A stretch of 64,000 bases of DNA, from positions 7,564,001-7,628,000 of the forward strand of contig NZ_JAPEOK010000001.1 of assembly GCF_026341515.1 (NCBI RefSeq), read 5' to 3'. Positions 32,888 through 40,907 of this stretch are shown in pieces. Positions within the stretch are counted from its first letter, which is position 1, and each line of letters starts with the position of its first letter. Under the pieces are notes generated by a model. The model searched no databases. It saw nothing but the letters and a program-made list of their open reading frames with translations, and was not told the origin of the DNA. The DNA comes from Streptomyces sp. NBC_00878. Lineage in GTDB: Bacteria > Actinomycetota > Actinomycetes > Streptomycetales > Streptomycetaceae. The translations under genes and the position numbers were made by a program.

Positions 32888-34035
32888 GGCGTCCAGCTCC
32901 TCACCGCCTCCGTCGCCACCGCTCTGAACTGGCGGACCGTGCGGTGCCAGCGGTACTGGGCGGCGCGGTCGCCGGCCGCCTTGCCCATGAGGGTGCGGCG
33001 GTGGGTGGACAGGGCGAGGGTGCACCAGGCCGCCGCGAACGAGGACTCGCCGCGGGCCAGCAGGCCCGTCTCGCCGTCCACGATCGAGTCGCGCAGGCCG
33101 GGTACGTCGAAGGCGATGGCCGGGGTCTCGCGGGCCGCCGCCTCCGTCACCACCAGGCCCCAGCCCTCGACCGCCGAGGGGTGCAGCAGCAGCCAGGCGG
33201 CGCAGAGCAGGCGGTGCTTCTCGGCCTCGGAGACATGGCCTCTGAACTCGACGCCCGGGCCCGCGAGTTGTTCGAGCCGCTGCCGCTCGGGTCCGTCGCC
33301 GACTATGACCAGTCGGCCGCCGGTGACCGGGCGGACCCGCTCCCACAGTCGAAGGAGCAGATCGATCCGCTTGTACTCGACCAGCCGGCCCATCGCCAGG
33401 AACAGCGGTTCCGGTGAGCGTTCGGTGGGTGGGCCCGGCTCCTCGACACCGTTGTGCACGACCCGGATGCGCTCGCGCTCCACCCCGATCGCGCGCAGCG
33501 CGTGTGCCGTCGACGGGGAGACGGCGACCAGCAGGTTGTGGCGCTGCGCGCCCGCGAGAGCCCAGTGTTCGAGTCTTCGGCCGAGCCGGGCGGCGGGCGC
33601 CAGCGGTCCGCCGAACCTCATCCGCCACAGGTCGGTGTGCACGTGGTTGACCAGGCAGAGGGTCGGCCCGCGGTGCCAGAGCGGCGCCAGGTACGGCATG
33701 CCGTTGCAGACCTCGACGAGCAGGTCGCAGTCGCCTATCTGACGCTGGAACGTCGATCTGGCGCGCAGGTAGTGGCCGAGGTCGCCGCCCGCCGACACGA
33801 CACGGTAGTCGCGGTACGCGGCGGGGCCGCCGCACAACAGGGTGACCTGGTGGCCGAGGTGGGTCAGGCCCTCGGCGAGTCTGTCGACGAGGAGTTCGGA
33901 GCCGCCCGCGGCCTCGTTGCCGAAGTCACGACGGGCGAGAAAAACGATTCGGCGCGGCTGTGGGGGGAGCGCCGGGGGTCGCTGCGCGGAGCGGGGGAAG
34001 GCGGCGCGCATCGACGAAGGCACGTGCTGGGGCAT
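32884..34035 (-). CDS. GT4-family glycosyltransferase
   Basis: 383 residues, GT-B fold. N-terminal half begins at RIVFLARRDFGNEAAGGSEL; the C-terminal half has LAMGRLVEYKRIDLLLRLWE, GGRLVIVGDGPERQRLE and the nucleotide-sugar motif LLHPSAVEGWGLVVTEAAA (EGWGLVVTEA). GT4 enzymes transfer sugars with retention from NDP-sugars or GDP-mannose. It has no membrane helix. First gene of the glycan operon; its upstream region contains unusual repeats. Confidence 0.85.
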   Translation of the reverse strand: MPQHVPSSMRAAFPRSAQRPPALPPQPRRIVFLARRDFGNEAAGGSELLVDRLAEGLTHLGHQVTLLCGGPAAYRDYRVVSAGGDLGHYLRARSTFQRQIGDCDLLVEVCNGMPYLAPLWHRGPTLCLVNHVHTDLWRMRFGGPLAPAARLGRRLEHWALAGAQRHNLLVAVSPSTAHALRAIGVERERIRVVHNGVEEPGPPTERSPEPLFLAMGRLVEYKRIDLLLRLWERVRPVTGGRLVIVGDGPERQRLEQLAGPGVEFRGHVSEAEKHRLLCAAWLLLHPSAVEGWGLVVTEAAARETPAIAFDVPGLRDSIVDGETGLLARGESSFAAAWCTLALSTHRRTLMGKAAGDRAAQYRWHRTVRQFRAVATEAVRSWTP

Positions 34036-34160
34036 CGGTGCTCCAACTCGTCTCGGGGTGCGGAACCAGCGTGGGGGTGGGGGGTGAGGTGGGGCCTGGT
34101 GTGGTGGGGCTGTGTGTGGTGGCTGTGGTGTCTCCCGGTGCGGATCGGTGGTGTCTCGCG

Positions 34161-34230
34161 GTGCGTTGTGGGTGTGGTGCGCGGTCGCGGTGCGTTGTGG
34201 GTGTGGTGCGCGGTCGCGGTGCGTTGTGGG
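34161..34230. repeat. 29-bp tandem repeat, about 2.5 copies
   Basis: gtgcgttgtgggtgtggtgc recurs at 34161, 34190 and 34219 (third copy partial). It lies in the ~490-bp gap before the glycosyltransferase gene, which is rich in GTG and TGG on the plus strand. No ORF with coding character is present. Confidence 0.75.
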
Positions 34231-34233
34231 TGC

Positions 34234-34350
34234 GCGGGCCGTGCCGGTACGTCGAGCCCGCCGCTTTCCGGGTGTACGGCTGCGGTTTCTGGGGTTCCGA
34301 TTACTGGAGGAGCCCTACGCGGCGGGCTTCGACGTACCGGCACGGCCCGC
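34234..34350. repeat. Long inverted repeat, 31/32-bp arms, 54-bp loop
   Basis: GCGGGCCGTGCCGGTACGTC begins the left arm (34234-34264); the reverse complement, with one extra base, forms the right arm (34319-34350). A transcript would fold into a very stable hairpin, and the 117-bp unit resembles a MITE-like or decayed insertion element. It lies directly beside the 29-bp repeats, between the GT4 start and the DUF3068 end. The rest of 34036-34525 shows no gene. Confidence 0.8.
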
Positions 34351-34525
34351 TCCCGTGGGTTGTGCGGCTGCGGGGGTGGTCTGTGCTGGTGATGCGGGCC
34401 GACTGTGATGGGGGGATGGGTTTGGTCGGGCTTTGTTCGGGTGGGGTGGACAGTTTTCGCCCGCTGGTTCGATGCGGCTACTCACCGAAGTGATAATTTT
34501 GGGGGTTTGTCGAGCTGACGTCTCA

Positions 34526-35554
34526 TCACATTGTGAGCGGGTGCTGGGAGCTCTCGGACGTTTCGGGATGTGGACGCCCGCGTACCACCAAAACGACCCC
34601 CACAAGTGCGAGGAGGAGGCCCGCCACTCCTGTTCCGACGGGCAGTGTCTGTCCCACCATGCGCAGTTGTCCGCTGTCCGTGTCGGCTAGATCGACCTGT
34701 TGCTTCTGGGTTTTGGGGGTGAACGCGATGCGCTTGCTGTCGAGCAGTACTGCCGCGTCCTTCTTGCCGCCGGGGGCCCGGAGTGTTTTGCGGGGGCCGA
34801 TCGCCGCGTAGATGATCCGGCCCGTGCGCTGGTCGGCCACGAGCTCGATGCCGTGGTTGGCGTACCACTCCTCGGCGAGTACCTGGCCGCCGGGCTTGCC
34901 CACGATGCTGCCCGGTACTAGTCGGGTTCCGGTCTTGGTGGCGGGCACGGTTCCGGTGAAGCGGAGGCCCTCGTACCCCTGGATCTTCTTCGTGCCCTTG
35001 TACGCCAGCGTGACGGTCGAGCCGAGCGTGCTGTCCCACCAGATGTAGGAGCGTTTCTGCACGTCGAAGGGGAATTTCAGATACGCCTCGCCCTCGTAGT
35101 ACGGCTCCTCGTCGCAGCAGTGGACCGGCTTGTTCGTCTTCCGGTCGGTGACCCAGCGCTCCACGGTCCACTGGAGCGAGTCGTGGGGGTCGGCGGCGGG
35201 CAGCGACTTGTCGGTGTCCACGGAGGTGGACACGTCCCAGACGGCCCGGCCGCTCTTCTCGCTGTCGGCGACATCGCCGCGGACCTGGCGGGTGATGGTG
35301 ATCTTCTTGTCGGGGACGGTTTCGATCTCGTCCGTGTCGAAATAGCTGCCGGTACCGGTGAAGACGGTCTTCGAGTCGATGTCGATGGGCGTGCGCTGGG
35401 CGCGCGGTTCGACGTACCAGGCGAGCAGTGGGGCCAGGACGAGCAGGAACACGCCCAGACCCAGGATGACCAGTGAAAAGGCGACTGGAGGGTGCGGCCC
35501 GAAGGGCCTCCGTGAGGGGCGGTGGTCGGGAGACGGGTGGGATGTACGGCGCAT
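34526..35554 (-). CDS. DUF3068 (porin PorA family-like) membrane protein
   Basis: 342 residues from ATG 35554 with a GGAG ribosome site. A single N-terminal helix (VAFSLVILGLGVFLLVLAPL), a ~250-residue extracytoplasmic beta-rich region (IDIDSKTVFTGTGSYFDTDE, split; ERWVTDRKTNKPVHCCDEEP) and a C-terminal helix (VGTGVAGLLLALVGVVLVVR) match the DUF3068 layout. In Actinobacteria it lies beside AftD-like and glycan genes, as here. Function unknown; an envelope-assembly role is inferred. Confidence 0.8.
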   Translation of the reverse strand: MRRTSHPSPDHRPSRRPFGPHPPVAFSLVILGLGVFLLVLAPLLAWYVEPRAQRTPIDIDSKTVFTGTGSYFDTDEIETVPDKKITITRQVRGDVADSEKSGRAVWDVSTSVDTDKSLPAADPHDSLQWTVERWVTDRKTNKPVHCCDEEPYYEGEAYLKFPFDVQKRSYIWWDSTLGSTVTLAYKGTKKIQGYEGLRFTGTVPATKTGTRLVPGSIVGKPGGQVLAEEWYANHGIELVADQRTGRIIYAAIGPRKTLRAPGGKKDAAVLLDSKRIAFTPKTQKQQVDLADTDSGQLRMVGQTLPVGTGVAGLLLALVGVVLVVRGRPHPETSESSQHPLTM

Positions 35555-35795
35555 CCGGGCACTCCAGGGGCTCGTGGTGACACGGCACGGGCTGTGCCGG
35601 CACGGTGGGGGAGGGTGCACGTGCGGTATGGGGCGGGAACCGTAGGCGCACCCTTGACGAAGTGTCAATGCGTTGTCGAGACTGGGGGCTTGCCGGACGG
35701 GACCGGTGAACAGGTTGGGCTGGGGCTGGAGTTCGCGAGCCGCGATCGCGGGCGTACCGGGGTGGGTGGACCTCCGACAGAGAGGCTGACCCGCG

Positions 35796-35948
35796 ATGCC
35801 CAGACTGCTCGCCGCCCTGCTGACCGTGGCGGCCGCCGCCGTACTCGCCGTGGGCGCCGCCCTCGGTATCGTCGCGCTGCTCGACGCGACCCCCGAACAG
35901 CCGAACACGCCGCTCATCACCTATGAGACGGCCGGCCAGGAGCGCTGA
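35796..35948 (+). CDS. 50-aa single-helix membrane protein
   Basis: Reads MPRLLAALLTVAAAAVLAVG then AALGIVALLDATPEQPNTPL and ITYETAGQER. One hydrophobic N-terminal helix, then a short extracytoplasmic tail with PNTPLITYE. ATG 35796 has GAGAGG upstream, and the stop lies 2 bp before the PucR start, so the two are one operon. I recall similar short proteins in front of PucR genes in Streptomyces. Role unknown. Confidence 0.65.
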   Translation: MPRLLAALLTVAAAAVLAVGAALGIVALLDATPEQPNTPLITYETAGQER

Positions 35949-35950
35949 CC

Positions 35951-37192
35951 ATGGCCCTACGCCGGGGACCCGTCACCGTGCGCTCGGCCTGGCACGACGT
36001 GCCGCGCCTCCAGGTGCGCCAGTTCGCGGCGCTCGCCATGGCCGAGGCGCCCGTACTCGCCGAGGAGATCCTCCAGGAAATACGTCATGAGTATCCCCAT
36101 CTGCCCGTCGTGCTCGACGACTCCGGCGAGCCGATGGCGCTGATCGGGATCCGGCGGGCCATCGAGGTGTTCGTCCAGCATCTGGAGACCGCCGAGGGCC
36201 GCCCGCGCGTCCATCCCGAGGTCTTCCAGGAGTTCGGGCGTGGCGAGGGGCTGAACGGCCGCAGTCTCGATTCGCTCCAGGCGATCTACCGGCTGGGTGT
36301 ACGGCTCGCATGGCGCCGGTTCGCCGAGATCGGGACGCGGGTGGAGATCCCGCCGCCCGCGATGTACGAGCTGGTCGACGCCGGATACGAGTACCTGGAC
36401 GGGCTGGTCGACCAGTCCGTACGCGGATACGCCGAGGCCGCCGCCCGGCAGGCCGGGGAACGCCTGCGTCTGCAACGACGGTTGATGGAGTTGTTGCTCG
36501 CCGAGCACCACCGGGGTGATCCGGCCGAGGCGCTCTCGGAGCGGGCCGCCCGGATCGGCTGGCCGTTGCCCGGCAAGGTGGCGGTGGGTGTGCTGTTGCG
36601 GCCCGCCCGTGAGGCCGTCGCCCCTGCTGTCGGACAGGGTGTGCTGTTGGATATGGAGTGTGAGCAGCCTCGTATGGTCGTGCCCGAGCCGGATGCCGCC
36701 GGGCGCCCCGAGCTGTTGCATCGGGCGCTGACGGGATGGGCGGGTGCGATCGGACCGCCCGTTCCGCTGGCCGACGCGGCCAAGTCGCTGCGCTGGGCCG
36801 AGGCGGCGGTACGGCTGATGGAGCGGGGGCTGCTGCCGCCGGGCGAGGTGCTGTACTGCACCGAGCACACGGAGGCGCTGGTCCTGCTCCAGCCCGAGGA
36901 ACTGATCGACGACCTGGCGCTGCGGTGTCTGGAGCCGCTCGCCCACTGCGGGCCCACGCACGGGCGGCGGCTCGCGGAGACCCTGCTGGCGTGGCTGGAG
37001 ACGCGGGGCGGCGCTCCCGAGGTGGCCGCGCGCCTTGGGGTCCATCCCCAGACCGTGCGGTATCGCCTTCGGCAGATCCGGGAACTGTGGGGCGACGAGG
37101 TCGACGACCCGGATCGGCGGTTCGAGCTGGAGTTGGTGCTGCGGGCTCAGCGGCTTCGGGGGGAACTGGGAGACCCGCGCGCCCGGCGTTGA
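35951..37192 (+). CDS. PucR/CdaR-type transcriptional regulator
   Basis: 413 residues. The C-terminal helix-turn-helix is typical of the PucR group (LAETLLAWLETRGGAPEVAA, LGVHPQTVRYRLRQIRELWG). The N-terminal half is mostly helical (RQFAALAMAEAPVLAEEILQ) and the central part resembles the GGDEF-like domain of this group. It should bind DNA and sense an unknown ligand. It ends facing the TetR gene. Confidence 0.85.
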   Translation: MALRRGPVTVRSAWHDVPRLQVRQFAALAMAEAPVLAEEILQEIRHEYPHLPVVLDDSGEPMALIGIRRAIEVFVQHLETAEGRPRVHPEVFQEFGRGEGLNGRSLDSLQAIYRLGVRLAWRRFAEIGTRVEIPPPAMYELVDAGYEYLDGLVDQSVRGYAEAAARQAGERLRLQRRLMELLLAEHHRGDPAEALSERAARIGWPLPGKVAVGVLLRPAREAVAPAVGQGVLLDMECEQPRMVVPEPDAAGRPELLHRALTGWAGAIGPPVPLADAAKSLRWAEAAVRLMERGLLPPGEVLYCTEHTEALVLLQPEELIDDLALRCLEPLAHCGPTHGRRLAETLLAWLETRGGAPEVAARLGVHPQTVRYRLRQIRELWGDEVDDPDRRFELELVLRAQRLRGELGDPRARR

Positions 37193-37305
37193 TCGACACT
37201 TCTCGGTCCACCCGCCCACCCCACTCGCCGGGGCTTGGTCATGGTCCTCGATCAAGACTGCCGGGTCCTCGTGCGGGAAGGTGGCCTCCGGCGCCGAGTG
37301 GGGTC

Positions 37306-37941
37306 TCAGTCCGCGGCGTCCAGAGTGGCTCTGACGAGGGTCTCGGCCATCCAGGCGAGGGTGTCCAGGGCTTCGGCACGTTCCAGGCGCGCCATGTCCG
37401 TCGTCCACACCACGGCGTCGGAGCCGAAGAGTCCCGCCAGGGAGGCGGCGAGCCGGTGCCTGGCCGACGCCGGGACCTCCTCCGGCAGCCCGTCGAGGAG
37501 TCCGGCGATCCATCGCTGGCGGTCGGTGCGGCGCGTGAGTCCCTGTTCCGCGCTGTCCGGCTCCAGGGACACACGCAGCAGTGCGCGCAGTTGGTTCTCC
37601 CGGTCGAAGGCCCACTCGCCCGCCGCCCGGACGAGTGCCGCGGCACGGCCCGGCAGGTCCTCGGGTACGGACTTCGGCGCGTACGGCCACGACGGGTCGG
37701 TGAGCGGATCGTCGGCGGCAGGGGCGGCAGCGTGGATGACAAGATCCGCAGTGGAGGGAAAGTAGCGGTAGATCGTCGCCCGGGAGATGCCGGTACGGGC
37801 GGCGACGGTCTGTACCGTGACCGTCTCGTCGTTCGCCAGCATGTCACGAGCCGCGTCCTCCACGAACTGCCGCGTACGCTCACGCTGGCGGTAACGGCCC
37901 GACCGCTCGTCCTGCGCCTCCATGCCCATGTGCTTCTCCAC
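37306..37941 (-). CDS. TetR-family regulator of the cupin/amidohydrolase cluster
   Basis: 211 residues. The N-terminal helix-turn-helix lies at about 20-65 (RQFVEDAARDMLANDETVTV, TGISRATIYRYFPSTADL); the rest is the helical ligand domain. Start ATG 37941 follows a weak ribosome site. Its promoter carries a 31-bp block repeated before the cupin gene (40423-40453), so the regulator probably controls both. Confidence 0.85.
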   Translation of the reverse strand: MEKHMGMEAQDERSGRYRQRERTRQFVEDAARDMLANDETVTVQTVAARTGISRATIYRYFPSTADLVIHAAAPAADDPLTDPSWPYAPKSVPEDLPGRAAALVRAAGEWAFDRENQLRALLRVSLEPDSAEQGLTRRTDRQRWIAGLLDGLPEEVPASARHRLAASLAGLFGSDAVVWTTDMARLERAEALDTLAWMAETLVRATLDAAD

Positions 37942-37962
37942 CCTCGCCCGATCAACACTCTC

Positions 37963-37994
37963 ATTGTACGGTTATGAGGCACATGTTTCACGAA
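37963..37994 (-). promoter_or_regulatory. TetR promoter/operator, shared with cupin operon
   Basis: On the minus strand the -10 is TACAAT (37968-37963) and a -35-like GTGAAA lies 17 bp upstream. The 31 bp 37964-37994 match 40423-40453 at 24 positions and contain a TGA-TCA dyad (TGAGGCACATGTTTCA on the plus strand). The operator overlaps the promoter, which fits repression. Confidence 0.6.
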
Positions 37995-38241
37995 GAGTTC
38001 GGGCTGAGGGCGGCTGCGGACTTGAGGTCGGGGCGGGAGGGGACGCGGGCGGCCCGCGCGGTGGCGAGGTCGGCGGTGAGGCTCAGGGGGAGGGCGAGGA
38101 GCCGCACCAGGGCCGGGGGCCGACGCGGCCGAGGGCGAGGCCGGAGGTGGGGCCGATCGCGGACGCACCGGGCATGTCGGCCTCGAAGCGCCGGCCGGCC
38201 GAGACAGGCTCGCTCACGAGGCCGGTCACAGAGCCGGCCAT
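37988..38241 (-). pseudogene. Small frameshifted gene after DUF3237
   Basis: ATG 38241 has a good AGAGGTG site, and reads MAGSVTGLVSEPVSAGRRFE then ADMPGASAIGPTSGLALGRV to a stop at 38083. The next frame carries on (LVRLLALPLSLTADLATARA) to a stop at 37988. One frameshift joins them into an ~84-residue product. No family was recognised. Confidence 0.4.
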
Positions 38242-38265
38242 GGGTTTTTCACCTCTCGTCTCTGG

Positions 38266-38769
38266 TCATGTCGCCCGGTACAGGTCGTAGGTGACGTGCT
38301 CTGGGCCGCGAGCGCCGGTGGCCAGGAGGACGCTTCGGCCCAGCCAGGCGTATTCCTCCGAAGATGTCTCGGCCGCCACCGTGAAGCGGAAGTAGTAGTC
38401 CCGCGGGTCGACGTCCTCACCCCGGGCGAGGGCCGCCAGCACGTGGGGGCGTCCGGTGCGTACGCCCTGGGCGGAGAGTGCGACCAGGGCCCCGTCGGTC
38501 AGTTGCAGGGTGTAGCGGGCTTCGATCAGCGCCGTGCCGTTGTCCAGGACCGTCTGCCAGTCGGCGCCGCCGGGCAGCACCCGTCCGGCCAGGGCGGGGC
38601 CCTGCAGGTTTCCGCCGGCGATCGGGACGATGCGGCGGCGGCCTGACGGTGTTTCGCCCAGTTCGATCACCGGCCCGAGGTCGACGGTGACAATGGCCAA
38701 CGGCTCCAGGGTCGGCAGCGGAAGGCTCAAGGTGGGCAGGGGATCGGTGTGGCGTTCTGTGTCATTCAT
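38266..38769 (-). CDS. DUF3237 domain protein
   Basis: 167 residues. PLAIVTVDLGPVIELGETPS, RRIVPIAGGNLQGPALAGRV, LPGGADWQTV and YYFRFTVAAETSSEEYAWLG give the DUF3237 pattern, with the conserved GGxxxGP and GGADW. Members are found in aromatic and steroid catabolic clusters; the reaction is unknown. It starts 4 bp after the amidohydrolase stop. Confidence 0.85.
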   Translation of the reverse strand: MNDTERHTDPLPTLSLPLPTLEPLAIVTVDLGPVIELGETPSGRRRIVPIAGGNLQGPALAGRVLPGGADWQTVLDNGTALIEARYTLQLTDGALVALSAQGVRTGRPHVLAALARGEDVDPRDYYFRFTVAAETSSEEYAWLGRSVLLATGARGPEHVTYDLYRAT

Positions 38770-38773
38770 GGGG

Positions 38774-39748
38774 TTACCGTCCCGTCATCGCGGCTGCGGC
38801 CAGCCGCGGGAACAGGGCGTGGGCGTTGGTCTCGTTGACCGCGGCAAGGCTGTCCGCGTCCAGATCGCCGTACGCGTCCAGACCCGCGGTGAAGTGGGCG
38901 ATGGTCGGCTCGGGCGGGTACGGGTAGTCGCTGCCGAACAGGACGTGCCCGGGTGTGGCGAAGGCCAGCAGGCTCGGCAGTGAGGCAGGGCTGGCGCTCA
39001 GCGCGGTGTCGAAGTAGAAGCCCGCCAGCGTCTCCAGCAGTTCCTCCTGGCTGCGCCGGGGGCGGCCGAGCGCGGTCTGGAAGTCGTGGGCCACGGTCAG
39101 GGCCGCGATCCGGTGGCTCGCGTACGGGGTGAATCCGCCGGCGTGCGAGAGGATGATCTTCAGGCGGGGGTAGCGGTTCGGAATGTCGTTGAGCAGCAGG
39201 TTCACCGTGGCGCGGGTGGTGTCCAGCAGGAAGTCCACGGCGAAGGCCGGGATGCCGGAGACTGCGGGCCCGGGCAGCGCGTTGGGGTGCAGGAGGACCA
39301 CGGCGCCGCGCCGGTCGAGCTCGTCCATCAGCGGGTCGAACCGGGGGTCGCCGAAGTACACCCCGTCGTTGTTGGCGAGGACCACCACGCCGTCAGCCTG
39401 CAGTTCGTCCAGAGCCCGGACCGCTTCGGCCATCGAGGCGTCCACGTCCGGCAGCGGCAGGCAGGCGAACTGGCCGAAGCGGTCGGGCCGGTCCTTCGCC
39501 AGCTCCGCGCCGTAGTCGTTGACGGTTCTGGCCAGCCGCAGCGACTGGGCGGGGTCGCCGACCCACACGCCGGGGGCGGACAGGGACAGGATGCCGACGC
39601 CGATGGCGTTGCGGTCCATGAAGTCCAGGGCGCCGGCGGCGTTCCAGCCGGGGAAACCGCGCCCGCCCGAGGTGAGCACACCGTGATCCTTCAGGGTGTC
39701 GACGTAGCCGGGCGGTATCAGGTGTTGATGGACGTCTATGCGGGTCAT
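38774..39748 (-). CDS. Amidohydrolase-2 family enzyme (ACMSD-like decarboxylase)
   Basis: 324 residues from ATG 39748 (MTRIDVHQHLIPP); the longer frame upstream is a shadow. Metal-binding DVHQH at 4-8, VVLLHPNA, IILSHAGGFTPY and the terminal VLFGSDYPYPP (Asp) match amidohydrolases related to aminocarboxymuconate-semialdehyde decarboxylase, cytoplasmic enzymes that decarboxylate or hydrolyse aromatic ring-cleavage products. The gap to the cupin gene (39749-39942) shows nothing. Confidence 0.85.
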   Translation of the reverse strand: MTRIDVHQHLIPPGYVDTLKDHGVLTSGGRGFPGWNAAGALDFMDRNAIGVGILSLSAPGVWVGDPAQSLRLARTVNDYGAELAKDRPDRFGQFACLPLPDVDASMAEAVRALDELQADGVVVLANNDGVYFGDPRFDPLMDELDRRGAVVLLHPNALPGPAVSGIPAFAVDFLLDTTRATVNLLLNDIPNRYPRLKIILSHAGGFTPYASHRIAALTVAHDFQTALGRPRRSQEELLETLAGFYFDTALSASPASLPSLLAFATPGHVLFGSDYPYPPEPTIAHFTAGLDAYGDLDADSLAAVNETNAHALFPRLAAAAMTGR

Positions 39749-39942
39749 GTGCCACTTCTTTCTGATCTCGAGGCTGGCGCGGCGCGTCGGCCGGAGAGCA
39801 TGTCGCCGACCGGCACGAGGCGGGGATGGGGCGCGGTACGCGCCGCAACAGATGCCAGCGCCGCGAGCGGCGCGAGGTGGGCGTAAGACCACGGTCCGCG
39901 CGCGGCGGACACTGGGGGCCACGCTGAGCTGAAGGCCGGGGC

Positions 39943-40398
39943 CTAGCGCGGCGGATACGGCTCTGTGTCGTATCCGCGCATCAGCTCCAGGGTGGCCTCG
40001 GCCTTGATGCCCCCCGGCCCGACGCCGAGCGCTCCCATCTCGCGGAAGTAGCGGATGTAGCGGTCGGGTGTGTAGGTGACGAGCATGACCGCGGGCTCGT
40101 CGGGGTCCGGGTTCGCGAAGGTGTGCGGCGCGCCGATCGGTGCGGTGATCAGTCCGCCGCGCTTGACGTCGATGTGCTCTTCCGCCGAGGTGAAGCGGAT
40201 CAGCCCGGAGACGACGTAGAAGACCTCTTCGTGGACCCGGTGCAGGTGCTGGGGCGGCCCCTGGGTCGAAGGGGCGATGTGTACTTCGGTCAGGCCGACC
40301 CGGTGGCTGGTGTTGCTGCCGTCCTCGACGATCCGGATCTGGATCGGACCGTTGTCGATCAGTTCGCCGCCATCGGCGGCCACGTATTTCACCTTCAC
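39943..40398 (-). CDS. Single-domain cupin protein
   Basis: 151 residues from GTG 40398. This start is preferred over ATG 40434 because the latter lies upstream of the inferred -10, and AAAAAAGG precedes GTG at good spacing. The cupin motifs are HLHRVHEEVFYVVSGLIRF (His-His-Glu metal site) and PIGAPHTFANPDPDEPAVML (last His). It could be a dioxygenase or isomerase acting on an aromatic acid or a sensor. First gene of the operon with amidohydrolase and DUF3237. Confidence 0.8.
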   Translation of the reverse strand: MKVKYVAADGGELIDNGPIQIRIVEDGSNTSHRVGLTEVHIAPSTQGPPQHLHRVHEEVFYVVSGLIRFTSAEEHIDVKRGGLITAPIGAPHTFANPDPDEPAVMLVTYTPDRYIRYFREMGALGVGPGGIKAEATLELMRGYDTEPYPPR

Positions 40399-40421
40399 GA
40401 CGCAACCTTTTTTGTGAGACG

Positions 40422-40453
40422 ATTGGACCGTCATGAGGCGTGTGTATCACGAA
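40422..40453 (-). promoter_or_regulatory. Cupin-operon promoter/operator, TetR site copy
   Basis: Minus-strand -10 TCCAAT (40427-40422) and the -35-like region align base for base with the TetR promoter; 24 of 31 positions are identical to 37964-37994, including ATGAGGC and TCACGAA. Confidence 0.6.
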
Positions 40454-40556
40454 AGAGAGGGGGTGCCAATGGTGCGCCTTCACTCGGCCGCACGTTTCGG
40501 GTGTGCCAGTACCTGCCGGCGGTTGCGCGGGTTGCGCTCGCGGCGGAAGGAACGTG

Positions 40557-40868
40557 ATGACTGAACTGAACGGCGCGACCGTTGTCGGCAATCTCGCCGT
40601 CCATGCCCTCGTCGAGAGGCTCGCCGTCGAGCTCGCACCGCGGGCCCGCGCGAACGCGGTCGCGCCGACGTGGACCGACACCCCGCTGTGGGCCGAACTG
40701 CCCGATGCGGAGCGCGCCGCGACCAAGCGGCACTTCGCCGAGACCATCCCGCTCGGCCGCACCGCCACGATCGACGAGCTCGCCGGCGCCTACCTCTTCC
40801 TCATAACGAACGACTTCGTGACCGGCCAGCAGCTCGCCGTCGACGGCGGCATCATGCTCGGCTCCTGA
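40557..40868 (+). pseudogene. C-terminal half of a short-chain dehydrogenase
   Basis: 103 codons from ATG 40557 with a GGAAGGAA site. It reads VHALVERLAVELAPRARANA, VAPTWTDTPLW and FVTGQQLAVDGGIMLGS, the last third of an SDR. The Rossmann GxxxGxG and the catalytic Ser-Tyr-Lys are absent, so it cannot be an active dehydrogenase. Either a decayed remnant or a repurposed small protein. Confidence 0.7.
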
Positions 40869-40907
40869 ATCCGCACGACACCCCGCGAAAAAGAAGGACG
40901 GATACTC

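Noticed and set aside
22612..35554. Polyketide or non-ribosomal peptide gene cluster
   Set aside because: The condensation-fold protein stands alone without adenylation or carrier domains, so a biosynthetic cluster of that type is not supported.
37193..37305. Terminator between the PucR and TetR genes
   Set aside because: CCCCACTCG arms occur, but they are ~70 bp apart and lie partly in coding sequence.
40398..40434. ATG 40434 as the cupin start
   Set aside because: It would lie upstream of the inferred -10; GTG 40398 has a proper ribosome site.
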